Positions 1 through 5,500 of a DNA stretch of 5,788 bases are shown here, piece after piece. This stretch comes from Alphaproteobacteria bacterium. Its GTDB lineage: Bacteria; Pseudomonadota; Alphaproteobacteria; RS24. A program made the translations under genes and the position numbers. Under the pieces are notes generated by a model, which saw only the letters and a program-made list of their open reading frames with translations, was not told the origin of the DNA and did not search any database. Location: NCBI GenBank assembly GCA_009920875.1, contig RFZE01000094.1:1-5788 (forward strand). Reading direction: 5' to 3'. Each line of letters starts with the position of its first letter. Position 1 is the first letter of the stretch.

Positions 1-876
1 GGCCGCGAATTGAGCAATATTTTTGACCTGCGCGGCATGGCCGATATTGACGCCATGCAACCGCATTTCGTTAAAGGCAAAAGACTGGTGGTGGTCGGTG
101 GCGGTTATATCGGGCTGGAAGCAGCCGCCGTAGCCGCTGATATGGGCATGAGCGTGCATGTGTTGGAAGCCGCGCCGCGCTTGTTGGCACGGGTTGCCGA
201 GCCGGAAATCTCCGCCTTTTACACCCGCTTGCACAAAGACCACGGCGTGACTTTGGTAACTGAAAGCCAAATGACCGGCTTTGTCGGTGATGGCGCGGTG
301 GCGGGCGTTGAAATGGCCGATGGCAGCATTATTGACGCTGATATCGTCATTACCGGCATTGGCATTTTGCCAAATGTCGAATTGGCCGAAGCGGCCGGAT
401 TAGATGTTGAGAATGGCATTGTCGTCAATGAGCTGGGGCAAACCAGCGACGCGGCTATTTTCGCCGCCGGTGATTGCACCGTGCACCCCAATGATTTACT
501 GGGGCGCACCATGCGCTTGGAAAGCGTGCCCAATGCAATTGAGCAGGGTAAGGCCGTCGCTTCAGCCATTTGCGGTGCACCCAAGCCCTATCATCAAGTA
601 CCGTGGTTTTGGTCTGACCAATATGACGTGAAACTGCAAATAGCCGGGGTGCCGACGCAAATCGACAATAAGGTTTTGCGGGGTGATGACAGCACCAACA
701 GTTTTGCTTGGTTCTACTTTACCGGCGACAAGCTGACCGGCGTCACCGCCGTTAACCGACCGGCCGAGTTTATGGCCGGACGCATGCTGATTGAGAAATC
801 TTTAAAAGGCGACGTAACCGCTGACCCCGACAAACTGGCCGATGAGGATATGAAGCCGAAAGAGTGGCTGGCATGA
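1..876 (+). CDS. FAD-dependent ferredoxin/rubredoxin reductase, 5' partial
   Basis: The reading frame is open from base 1, so the gene starts outside the window; 291 residues are visible and about 110-120 N-terminal residues (the first FAD-binding Rossmann part) are missing relative to the usual 400-residue family. Numbering from the first visible codon, the NAD-binding Rossmann motif GGGYIGLE is at 33-40, with an acidic residue (E56) ending the second strand, which in this family favours NADH over NADPH. GIGILPN follows at 119-125, and the second FAD motif AAGDC is at 155-159. SVPNAIEQG (175-183) and PWFWSDQY (201-208) are hallmarks of BphA4/putidaredoxin-reductase-like enzymes, which pass electrons from NADH through FAD to a ferredoxin or rubredoxin. 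No such partner gene is visible. The stop codon overlaps the next start (ATGA), implying translational coupling. The family is confident; the redox partner is unknown. Confidence 0.9.
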   Translation, partial: GRELSNIFDLRGMADIDAMQPHFVKGKRLVVVGGGYIGLEAAAVAADMGMSVHVLEAAPRLLARVAEPEISAFYTRLHKDHGVTLVTESQMTGFVGDGAVAGVEMADGSIIDADIVITGIGILPNVELAEAAGLDVENGIVVNELGQTSDAAIFAAGDCTVHPNDLLGRTMRLESVPNAIEQGKAVASAICGAPKPYHQVPWFWSDQYDVKLQIAGVPTQIDNKVLRGDDSTNSFAWFYFTGDKLTGVTAVNRPAEFMAGRMLIEKSLKGDVTADPDKLADEDMKPKEWLA

Positions 877-1127
877 AGCGCCTCGCCATCGCATTGGTCT
901 GTGCCAGCCTGATGGTGGCGTGTGTGACCGGCGACAAAGATGGCATCACCTCGCTCGACGATCCGAAATTCATCAGCTGGTATAAAGCGGCAACGCCCTA
1001 TGCGCGCACCGCCCTGTTCATCAGCCTATGCGCGGCGCAGGGCTTCAATAATGGCTCAATTGAAATCAATCTCTGCATATCAAACATGCGCCGCGATGCG
1101 CGCATTCGCGTTGAAGGCCGCTTGTGA
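873..1127 (+). CDS. small predicted lipoprotein, unknown function
   Basis: This encodes 84 residues. I chose the ATG at 873 because it overlaps the upstream stop as ATGA and begins a canonical signal sequence; an in-frame GTG at 864 would add three residues inside the reductase gene. The N-terminus has a short basic start (MKR), a hydrophobic core (residues 4-16) and a lipobox-like LMVAC with Cys17 as the predicted lipidated residue. The mature part is only about 68 residues, with a SWYKAATPYARTAL stretch and two further cysteines (C53, C68) that could form a disulfide in the periplasm. I recognise no domain. It overlaps the following gene by GTGA, so it is probably co-translated with the reductase and the globin-like protein. 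Lipidation is inferred from the motif, and position -3 (Met) is not the commonest lipobox residue. Confidence 0.72.
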   Translation: MKRLAIALVCASLMVACVTGDKDGITSLDDPKFISWYKAATPYARTALFISLCAAQGFNNGSIEINLCISNMRRDARIRVEGRL

Positions 1128-1507
1128 CCGCCCTGATTGAAGCAAGCTTGGCGCATTATGCCGAGCATCATGGCGACCCCTATGAAACAGCATTTGCCAA
1201 GCTATACGCCGCCGACCCGAATTATCAGGCGCTGTTCTTCCTTGATACGGATGAAGGCTTGCGGCGCAATATGATGCGCACCACGCTGGAGATTATCACC
1301 ACCTATATCGACAATGCTTATGCCGCTGAAAACCTTGTTATCGGCGCGCGGCTTATTCACCTGACCTATGAAGTGACCGATGATTTCGATCTGTTTTTCC
1401 AAATCACCCGCGATGTGATTGCCGAGGGCTGCGCCGATATTTGGACACAAGACCACGCCAAAGCATGGAACGCCATGCTTAAAGATTTTGAGAAAGCACG
1501 GGTTTAG
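1124..1507 (+). CDS. globin-like protein
   Basis: This encodes 127 residues starting with GTG at 1124. The start is supported by a GAAGG ribosome-binding site (1113-1117), six bases upstream, and by the GTGA overlap with the preceding stop. The protein is predicted to be mostly helical. Its layout resembles proteobacterial single-domain globins: LFFLDTD (37-43) at the place of the C-D corner with the conserved Phe, a run like RRNMMRTTLE (47-56) in the E-helix region, then RLIHLTYEV (76-84), whose His79 sits where the proximal haem ligand is expected. FFQITRDVI (91-99) and a Trp-containing C-terminal helix with AWNAMLKDF (114-122) follow. These alignments are from memory. If correct, it binds haem and could handle O2 or NO or act as a sensor, with the neighbouring reductase as possible electron source. 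No DNA-binding or signalling domain is attached. Confidence 0.6.
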   Translation: MTALIEASLAHYAEHHGDPYETAFAKLYAADPNYQALFFLDTDEGLRRNMMRTTLEIITTYIDNAYAAENLVIGARLIHLTYEVTDDFDLFFQITRDVIAEGCADIWTQDHAKAWNAMLKDFEKARV

Positions 1508-1515
1508 GCTATAAA
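1488..1515 (+). promoter_or_regulatory. candidate sigma-70-type promoter for the coiled-coil protein gene
   Basis: TTGAGA at 1488-1493 and TATAAA at 1510-1515 each match five of six consensus bases and are 16 bases apart. Transcription would begin near 1522, leaving a leader of about 24 bases that contains the AGGA ribosome-binding site. The -35 box lies inside the end of the globin-like gene. This is a by-eye match; the small gene may also be read through from upstream, as no terminator is visible in the 38-base gap. Confidence 0.45.
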
Positions 1516-1545
1516 CACTCTAATAAAAACAACAGGACAGAAGCG

Positions 1546-1812
1546 ATGAGCAGTTTGGCCTTTGTTACGCATAAATTCGTCACAGACTTGACTAAGGCAG
1601 GTTTGGACACCGGCATGGCTGAAGTGCTGGCCAATCATTATGCCTCCTTGATGGACGACCGTATTGCCACAAAGGATGACATTGAGTTTCTCCGCAAAGA
1701 TATAGAGTCCATGGAGGAACGCCTAAACACGCGCATCATCGGCGCACAGCTGGAGAGCATTGTCGCCATTTGCGCCATGCTTGGTTCGCTCATGGTTATC
1801 TTACAGGGCTAA
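1546..1812 (+). CDS. small coiled-coil membrane-anchored protein, DUF1640-like
   Basis: This encodes 88 residues from ATG 1546, preceded by AGGA at 1534-1537 with eight bases of spacing. The N-terminal third (about 10-38) looks like the helical segment seen in DUF1640/CCDC90-type proteins (FVTDLTKAGLDTGMAEVLAN). Next comes IATKDDIEFLRKDIESMEERL (about 40-60), a charged heptad-like coiled coil typical of this family, then one hydrophobic segment (about 69-86) that can span the inner membrane, with the C-terminus ending almost at once. Such proteins are common beside unrelated genes in alphaproteobacteria and have no settled function. In mitochondria the related MCUR1/CCDC90 proteins are membrane coiled-coil scaffolds. 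It converges on the glutaryl-CoA dehydrogenase gene with a two-base gap. Family assignment is from recalled pattern, not from a search. Confidence 0.75.
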   Translation: MSSLAFVTHKFVTDLTKAGLDTGMAEVLANHYASLMDDRIATKDDIEFLRKDIESMEERLNTRIIGAQLESIVAICAMLGSLMVILQG

Positions 1813-1814
1813 CC

Positions 1815-2999
1815 CTAAAAAGCCGCTATCCCCGTAATGGCGCGGCCGAGAATGAGGGCGTGCACATCATGCGTGCCTTCATAAGTATTGACCGTCTCAA
1901 GGTTAATGGCGTGGCGCATCACGTGATATTCACCGGCAATGCCGTTGCCGCCATGCATATCGCGTGCTTGGCGCGCCACATCGAGCGCCTTGCCGACATT
2001 ATTGCGCTTGACGATAGACACCATTTCCGGCGCGAAGCGGCCTTCATCCATCAGCCGCCCGACGCGCAAGCTGGCTTGATAGCCCAGCGCAATCTCCGAC
2101 TGCATATCGGCCAGTTTCTTTTGGTAAAGCTGATTGGCGGCCAGTGGTTTATTGAACTGATGCCGCTCAAGGCCATAATCACGCGCCGCTTCTAAGCAGA
2201 ACTCCGCCGCGCCCATCGCGCCCCAGCTAATGCCATAGCGCGCACGATTGAGGCAGGAAAACGGGCCTTTCAGACCTTCTACATCCGGCAATATGTTTTC
2301 TTCCGGCACGAAGACATCTTCCATCATAATCATGCCGGTGATAGAGGCGCGCAGCGACAGCTTGTTTTCAATTTTCGGCGCGCTCAACCCCTGCATGCCT
2401 TTTTCAAGAATGAAGCCCTTAATCTTGTCATCATGTTCGGCAGATTTTGCCCAAACGACAAACACATCGGCAATCGGGGCGTTGGAAATCCAAGTTTTGG
2501 AGCCGTTCAGCACAAAACCGCCATCGGCCTTTTTCGCATGGGTACGCATACCTGCCGGATCAGAACCGGCATCGGGTTCGGTGAGGCCGAAACAGCCGAT
2601 ATATTCGCCGCTGGCCAGCTTGGGCAGATATTTCTGCTTCTGCTCTTCCGAACCGAATGTGTTGATCGGGTGCATGACCAAGGAAGACTGCACCGACATC
2701 ATGGAGCGATAACCGCTATCGACGGCTTCCACTTCGCGCGCCACCAAGCCATAAGAAACATAAGATGCCCCCGCCCCGCCATATTCCGGCTTAATGGTGA
2801 CACCCAACAGACCTTGCGCGCCCATCTCGGTAAAGATTTCCGGCGCATCGGATTCGTTGATGAACATATCGGTGACGCGCGGTAATAGATTTTCCCGCGC
2901 ATAGGCGCGTGCGCTATCGGCAATCATACGCTCTTCTTCTGTCAGTTGCTCACTGAGCAGGAACGGGTCTTCGGCGTTAAATTTTGCAATCTTTTCCAT
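1815..2999 (-). CDS. gcdH: glutaryl-CoA dehydrogenase (decarboxylating type)
   Basis: A complete 394-residue acyl-CoA dehydrogenase-fold flavoprotein, the normal length for the family. It oxidises glutaryl-CoA and decarboxylates it to crotonyl-CoA in lysine, tryptophan and benzoyl-CoA breakdown, passing electrons to electron-transfer flavoprotein. Subfamily signs are VDSGYRSMMSVQSSLVM (93-109), FGLTEPDAGSDP (137-148, FAD/substrate loop), KLSLRASITG (213-222), CLNRARYGISWG (249-260) and TYEGTHDVHALILGRA (372-387). The catalytic base is E374. E91, R98, S102 and Y373 match human GCDH E87, R94, S98 and Y369 with a constant offset of four, and this set marks decarboxylating enzymes. The start at 2999 gives the expected short N-terminus (AKFNAEDPFLL) but has only a weak GTGAGA ribosome-binding site (3010-3015). 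A terminator lies between it and the upstream aldehyde dehydrogenase. No glutarate CoA-transferase or ETF gene is in view. Confidence 0.9.
   Translation of the reverse strand: MEKIAKFNAEDPFLLSEQLTEEERMIADSARAYARENLLPRVTDMFINESDAPEIFTEMGAQGLLGVTIKPEYGGAGASYVSYGLVAREVEAVDSGYRSMMSVQSSLVMHPINTFGSEEQKQKYLPKLASGEYIGCFGLTEPDAGSDPAGMRTHAKKADGGFVLNGSKTWISNAPIADVFVVWAKSAEHDDKIKGFILEKGMQGLSAPKIENKLSLRASITGMIMMEDVFVPEENILPDVEGLKGPFSCLNRARYGISWGAMGAAEFCLEAARDYGLERHQFNKPLAANQLYQKKLADMQSEIALGYQASLRVGRLMDEGRFAPEMVSIVKRNNVGKALDVARQARDMHGGNGIAGEYHVMRHAINLETVNTYEGTHDVHALILGRAITGIAAF
1816..1846 (-). terminator. gcdH: possible intrinsic terminator overlapping the 3' end of gcdH
   Basis: Reading the minus strand, GCCGC (1842-1846) can pair with GCGGC (1822-1826) across a 15-base loop, followed at once by UUUUU (1817-1821). 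The U tract is part of the last Phe and stop codons of gcdH. The five-pair stem is short and the loop long, so the call is weak. No T-tract hairpin is visible for plus-strand transcripts arriving from the left. Confidence 0.3.
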
Positions 3000-3037
3000 T
3001 GCTGAACTATCTCACATTCGCATCGGTTCGGACAAAG

Positions 3038-3077
3038 AAAAAACCCGTATGCATCACAATGGCGCATACGGGCTTTT
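3038..3077 (-). terminator. intrinsic terminator downstream of the aldehyde dehydrogenase gene
   Basis: CCCGTATGC (3044-3052) and GCATACGGG (3064-3072) form a perfect nine-pair stem around an 11-base loop. On the minus strand the stem is followed by six U residues (3043-3038), then C and UUU, a textbook rho-independent terminator 18-50 bases after the aldehyde dehydrogenase stop. On the plus strand the hairpin is followed by TTTT only, so it could act weakly in both directions. It should stop most transcription before gcdH. Confidence 0.85.
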
Positions 3078-3094
3078 CCCCCTCCAGAAAGGTT

Positions 3095-4552
3095 TTATTT
3101 CTTGATAATGCCGGCCAGCATTTTGCGTGTTTTCTCGCCATATGGCGGACGCAGCGCGCCGGCAGCAAATTCAAACGGCGACTGACGGAAAACCGTCTTG
3201 GCATGGCTGAAATTGATAAAGCCTTCATGGCCGTGATAAGCGCCCGTGCCCGACGGGCCAACGCCGCCAAACGGCGCATCGTCTTGCATGATATGCGTAA
3301 TCACGTCATTCACCGTCACACCGCCCGAAGTGGTGGAATTGATGACTTTATTTTCTTCAGCCTTATTGTCGCCGAAATAATACAGACCCAGCGGGCGGTC
3401 ATGGTCATTGACATAACCAATCGCTTCATCGGTAGATTTGTAAGATTTGACCGGCAAAATCGGGCCGAAAATTTCTTCCTGCATGACTTTCGTATCTTCG
3501 CCCGGCTCGACAATAATGGTCGGCGGGATTTTGTGATGCGGCTGCTGCGAGAAATCCTCATTGGCCGGATTAATCTCAACAATCTTGGCACCCTTCGCAC
3601 GGGCATCGTCCAAATAGCCTTGCAGACGGTCATAATGCCGCTGATTGACCACTGATGTGTAATCAGGATTGTCTTTCAGCGTCGGGAACATGGTTTCCAC
3701 CGCGTCAGATGCCTCCGCGACAAACTCATCAACCTTGCCTTCCGGTACCATGACATAATCAGGTGCGAGACAGATTTGACCGGCATTCAAAGTCTTGCCT
3801 GTCATCACACGAGCCGCAGTTTTTTTGAAGTCGGCGCTATCTGAGACAATCACCGGCGACTTCCCGCCCAATTCAAGCGTCACCGGCGTCAGGTTCTCGG
3901 CAGCTGCCCGCATGATATGCGAGGCAATGGCCGTCGCGCCGGTGAACAGCAAATGGTCAAACGGCTGCTTGGCAAAAGCGGCACCGGTTTCCGGCCCACC
4001 CAGAACGACTGCAACATCGCTTTCATCATAATATTTCTCACACAATTCTTTGGTCAAAATCGCGCTTTGCACGGTAAATTCTGACGGTTTGATGATGGTG
4101 CGGTTGCCGGCTGCGAAAATCGAGCCCATCGGGCCGAAACACAGATTGAACGGGAAATTCCACGGCACAACATTGCCGACACAGCCGAGCGGCTGATATT
4201 CTACCCGCGTGCTGGCACCCAGCAGACCGAGCGGGAACATGGAATGGCGCTTGGAGGCTTTCATCCATTTGCGCACATTTTTCTTGGCGTACTTTAGCGC
4301 TCCCAGCGTGCCGCCGACATCCGTCGCCAGCGTGCCTTCGGGGCTGCGATTGCCGAAATCGGCCATCAACGCATCAACCATGGCATCGCCATTGTCGACA
4401 ATCAGCGCAATTGTGCGGTCAATCAAATCAATGCGGCGCTCCGCCGTCATTGGGCCTTCGGCAATATGCGCTGCTTTTTGCATATCAACCAGACGCCGAA
4501 TATCGGCCTCTGATGTTTCAGGCAATTCCTGCATCGTTTCTGCTGCACTCAT
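3095..4552 (-). CDS. NAD(P)-dependent aldehyde dehydrogenase, coniferyl-aldehyde dehydrogenase family
   Basis: A 485-residue enzyme that oxidises an aldehyde to its carboxylic acid. I chose ATG 4552 because a strong GGGAGG site precedes it; a longer reading from TTG 4648 would encode the repeat array of the intergenic region. Catalytic features are Asn132 in PWNFP (130-134), Lys155 in IKPSEF (cofactor binding), FTGAT (203-207), Glu227 in LELGGKSP (226-233), the nucleophile Cys261 in NAGQICLAPDY (256-266), and EEIFGP (359-364). FPLGLLGA (106-113), RVEYQPLG, AGQICLAPDY and the tail LRPPYG (467-472) fit the coniferyl-aldehyde dehydrogenase (CalB-like) branch, close to class-3/fatty aldehyde enzymes. 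Real substrates in this branch range from lignin-derived aromatic to medium-chain aldehydes, so the substrate here is unknown. It is divergent from two crotonase genes and followed by its own terminator. Confidence 0.9.
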   Translation of the reverse strand: MSAAETMQELPETSEADIRRLVDMQKAAHIAEGPMTAERRIDLIDRTIALIVDNGDAMVDALMADFGNRSPEGTLATDVGGTLGALKYAKKNVRKWMKASKRHSMFPLGLLGASTRVEYQPLGCVGNVVPWNFPFNLCFGPMGSIFAAGNRTIIKPSEFTVQSAILTKELCEKYYDESDVAVVLGGPETGAAFAKQPFDHLLFTGATAIASHIMRAAAENLTPVTLELGGKSPVIVSDSADFKKTAARVMTGKTLNAGQICLAPDYVMVPEGKVDEFVAEASDAVETMFPTLKDNPDYTSVVNQRHYDRLQGYLDDARAKGAKIVEINPANEDFSQQPHHKIPPTIIVEPGEDTKVMQEEIFGPILPVKSYKSTDEAIGYVNDHDRPLGLYYFGDNKAEENKVINSTTSGGVTVNDVITHIMQDDAPFGGVGPSGTGAYHGHEGFINFSHAKTVFRQSPFEFAAGALRPPYGEKTRKMLAGIIKK

Positions 4553-4578
4553 GGTGTCCTCCCAAAAAACCTGCGGAA

Positions 4579-4607
4579 AGTAAATCAGATAATGTCGCAC
4601 TTGCCAA
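4579..4607 (-). promoter_or_regulatory. candidate promoter for the aldehyde dehydrogenase gene
   Basis: On the minus strand TTGGCA (4607-4602) and TTTACT (4584-4579) are 17 bases apart and match five and four of six consensus bases. The predicted start near 4571 would give a leader of about 19 bases carrying the GGGAGG ribosome-binding site. The -35 box coincides with the first TTGCCA repeat. This is a by-eye match only. Confidence 0.35.
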
Positions 4608-4628
4608 TAGGGCGATTGCCAGTATGGT
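4601..4628 (+). promoter_or_regulatory. candidate promoter for the crotonase gene pair
   Basis: TTGCCA (4601-4606) and TATGGT (4623-4628) are 16 bases apart and match five and four of six consensus bases. The start near 4635 leaves a very short leader that still includes the AGGGAGA ribosome-binding site. It shares the TTGCCAA box with the candidate promoter on the other strand. An alternative -10, GATAAT at 4588-4593, lacks a good -35 box. The call is weak. Confidence 0.25.
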
Positions 4629-4645
4629 AATTGCCAAAGGGAGAG
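4601..4645. repeat. three tandem TTGCCA-headed repeats with exact 15-base period
   Basis: TTGCCA occurs at 4601, 4616 and 4631, exactly 15 bases apart. The six bases after it are partly conserved (AATAGG, GTATGG, AAAGGG). Copies two and three are linked by an imperfect dyad, ATTGCC-AGTAT-GGTAAT (4615-4631). The array fills the space just before the crotonase start, and the third copy runs into its ribosome-binding site. It could be an operator array or a short tandem duplication; no regulator gene is in the window. Confidence 0.6.
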
Positions 4646-4648
4646 CAA

Positions 4649-5500
4649 ATGAGTGATGTAATCGAGAAAGAGCTGAGTGATAGCGGAGTGCTGACCATAC
4701 GCATGAACCGCCCCGATGTTCTTAACAGCCTGAACAGCGACATTGTTTTTGCAATGATTGATGCGCTGAACGAGGCAGCAAGCGATGACGCTGTGCGCGC
4801 CATTGTATTGACAGGTAATGGCCGTGGCTTTTGTGCCGGTGCTGACCTTGCGGGCGGTAATTGGCCGTCCGAAGAAGGCATGTCGCCGGGCGATATTACC
4901 GCCAATTCTATGGAAATCGGCTTCAATCCGCTGGTGCGCGCTGTTGTCGACAGCCCCAAGCCGGTTGTCACCGCGATTAACGGCATAGCCGCCGGTGGTG
5001 GCGTTGGCCTCGCCTTATCCGGTGATTTGGTGCTGGCCGCAGAAAGCGCCAAATTCCGCCTCGTATTCGCGCCACAGCTGGGCATTATCCCCGATGTTGG
5101 CGCAAGCTGGCTGGTGCCGAATTTGGTCGGGCGCGCCCGCGCCAATGGACTGGCCTTATTGGGCGATAATTTAGATGCCGCCACGGCGCTGGAATGGGGC
5201 ATGGTATGGGAAGTGCATCCCGATGACCAATTACTCGCCAATGCGCAAGAATATGCCGAACGCATGGCGCAAAGCTCCATTACCGGCATCAAGGCTACGG
5301 TGCGTGCGCATGATAAAGCCATGTTGCAATCGCTGCATGACCAGCTTGACTTTGAGAAAGAAGAGCAGCGTCATTATACCAATCAGCCGGTTTTCTTTGA
5401 AGGCGTGAAAGCCTTTATTGAAAAACGCAAACCGAATTTCCGCGAGATTGAAGCCGAAATGGCAAAATCCGCGAACGACAAGCAAGTGAGGAAGCCATGA
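4649..5500 (+). CDS. enoyl-CoA hydratase/isomerase family protein, PaaG-like isomerase type
   Basis: A complete crotonase-fold protein of 283 residues. ATG 4649 is chosen because AGGGAGA (4637-4643) lies just upstream; an in-frame TTG at 4631 lies within the repeats. The CoA-thioester oxyanion hole is formed by GRGFCAGADL (58-67) and GIAAGGGVGLAL (112-123). The two glutamates of true enoyl-CoA hydratases are replaced: by the rat enzyme's pattern, E144 aligns with Gly120 and E164 with about Phe140. Asp149 in GIIPDVGASW (145-154) instead aligns with the catalytic Asp of PaaG and of 4-chlorobenzoyl-CoA dehalogenase. GLALLGDNLDAATALEWGMVWEV (167-189) and a tail ending FFEGVKAFIEKRKPNF (249-264) are also PaaG-like. 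It probably shifts a double bond or rearranges an acyl-CoA rather than hydrating one; the substrate is unknown. Its stop overlaps the next start (ATGA). Confidence 0.88.
   Translation: MSDVIEKELSDSGVLTIRMNRPDVLNSLNSDIVFAMIDALNEAASDDAVRAIVLTGNGRGFCAGADLAGGNWPSEEGMSPGDITANSMEIGFNPLVRAVVDSPKPVVTAINGIAAGGGVGLALSGDLVLAAESAKFRLVFAPQLGIIPDVGASWLVPNLVGRARANGLALLGDNLDAATALEWGMVWEVHPDDQLLANAQEYAERMAQSSITGIKATVRAHDKAMLQSLHDQLDFEKEEQRHYTNQPVFFEGVKAFIEKRKPNFREIEAEMAKSANDKQVRKP

Noticed and set aside
864..872. GTG 864 as the start of the lipoprotein gene.
   Set aside because: ATG 873 gives the ATGA overlap and a standard MKR signal peptide start.
1770..2195. A plus-strand open frame of 141 codons running from the coiled-coil gene into gcdH.
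   Set aside because: It overlaps two well-supported genes and has no family signature or convincing ribosome-binding site.
2984..3655. A 223-codon plus-strand open frame opposite the aldehyde dehydrogenase.
   Set aside because: It lies antisense to a gene with a complete set of catalytic motifs, crosses the terminator hairpin, and its translation shows no recognisable domain; it is explained by codon bias of the real gene.
4553..4648. N-terminal extension of the aldehyde dehydrogenase to TTG 4648.
   Set aside because: The extension translates the 15-base DNA repeats into a WQ-PYW repeat, and a strong GGGAGG site precedes ATG 4552.
4585..5322. A 245-codon minus-strand open frame opposite the first crotonase gene.
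   Set aside because: It is a Ser/Ala/Pro-rich translation with no domain, fully antisense to a conserved enzyme.
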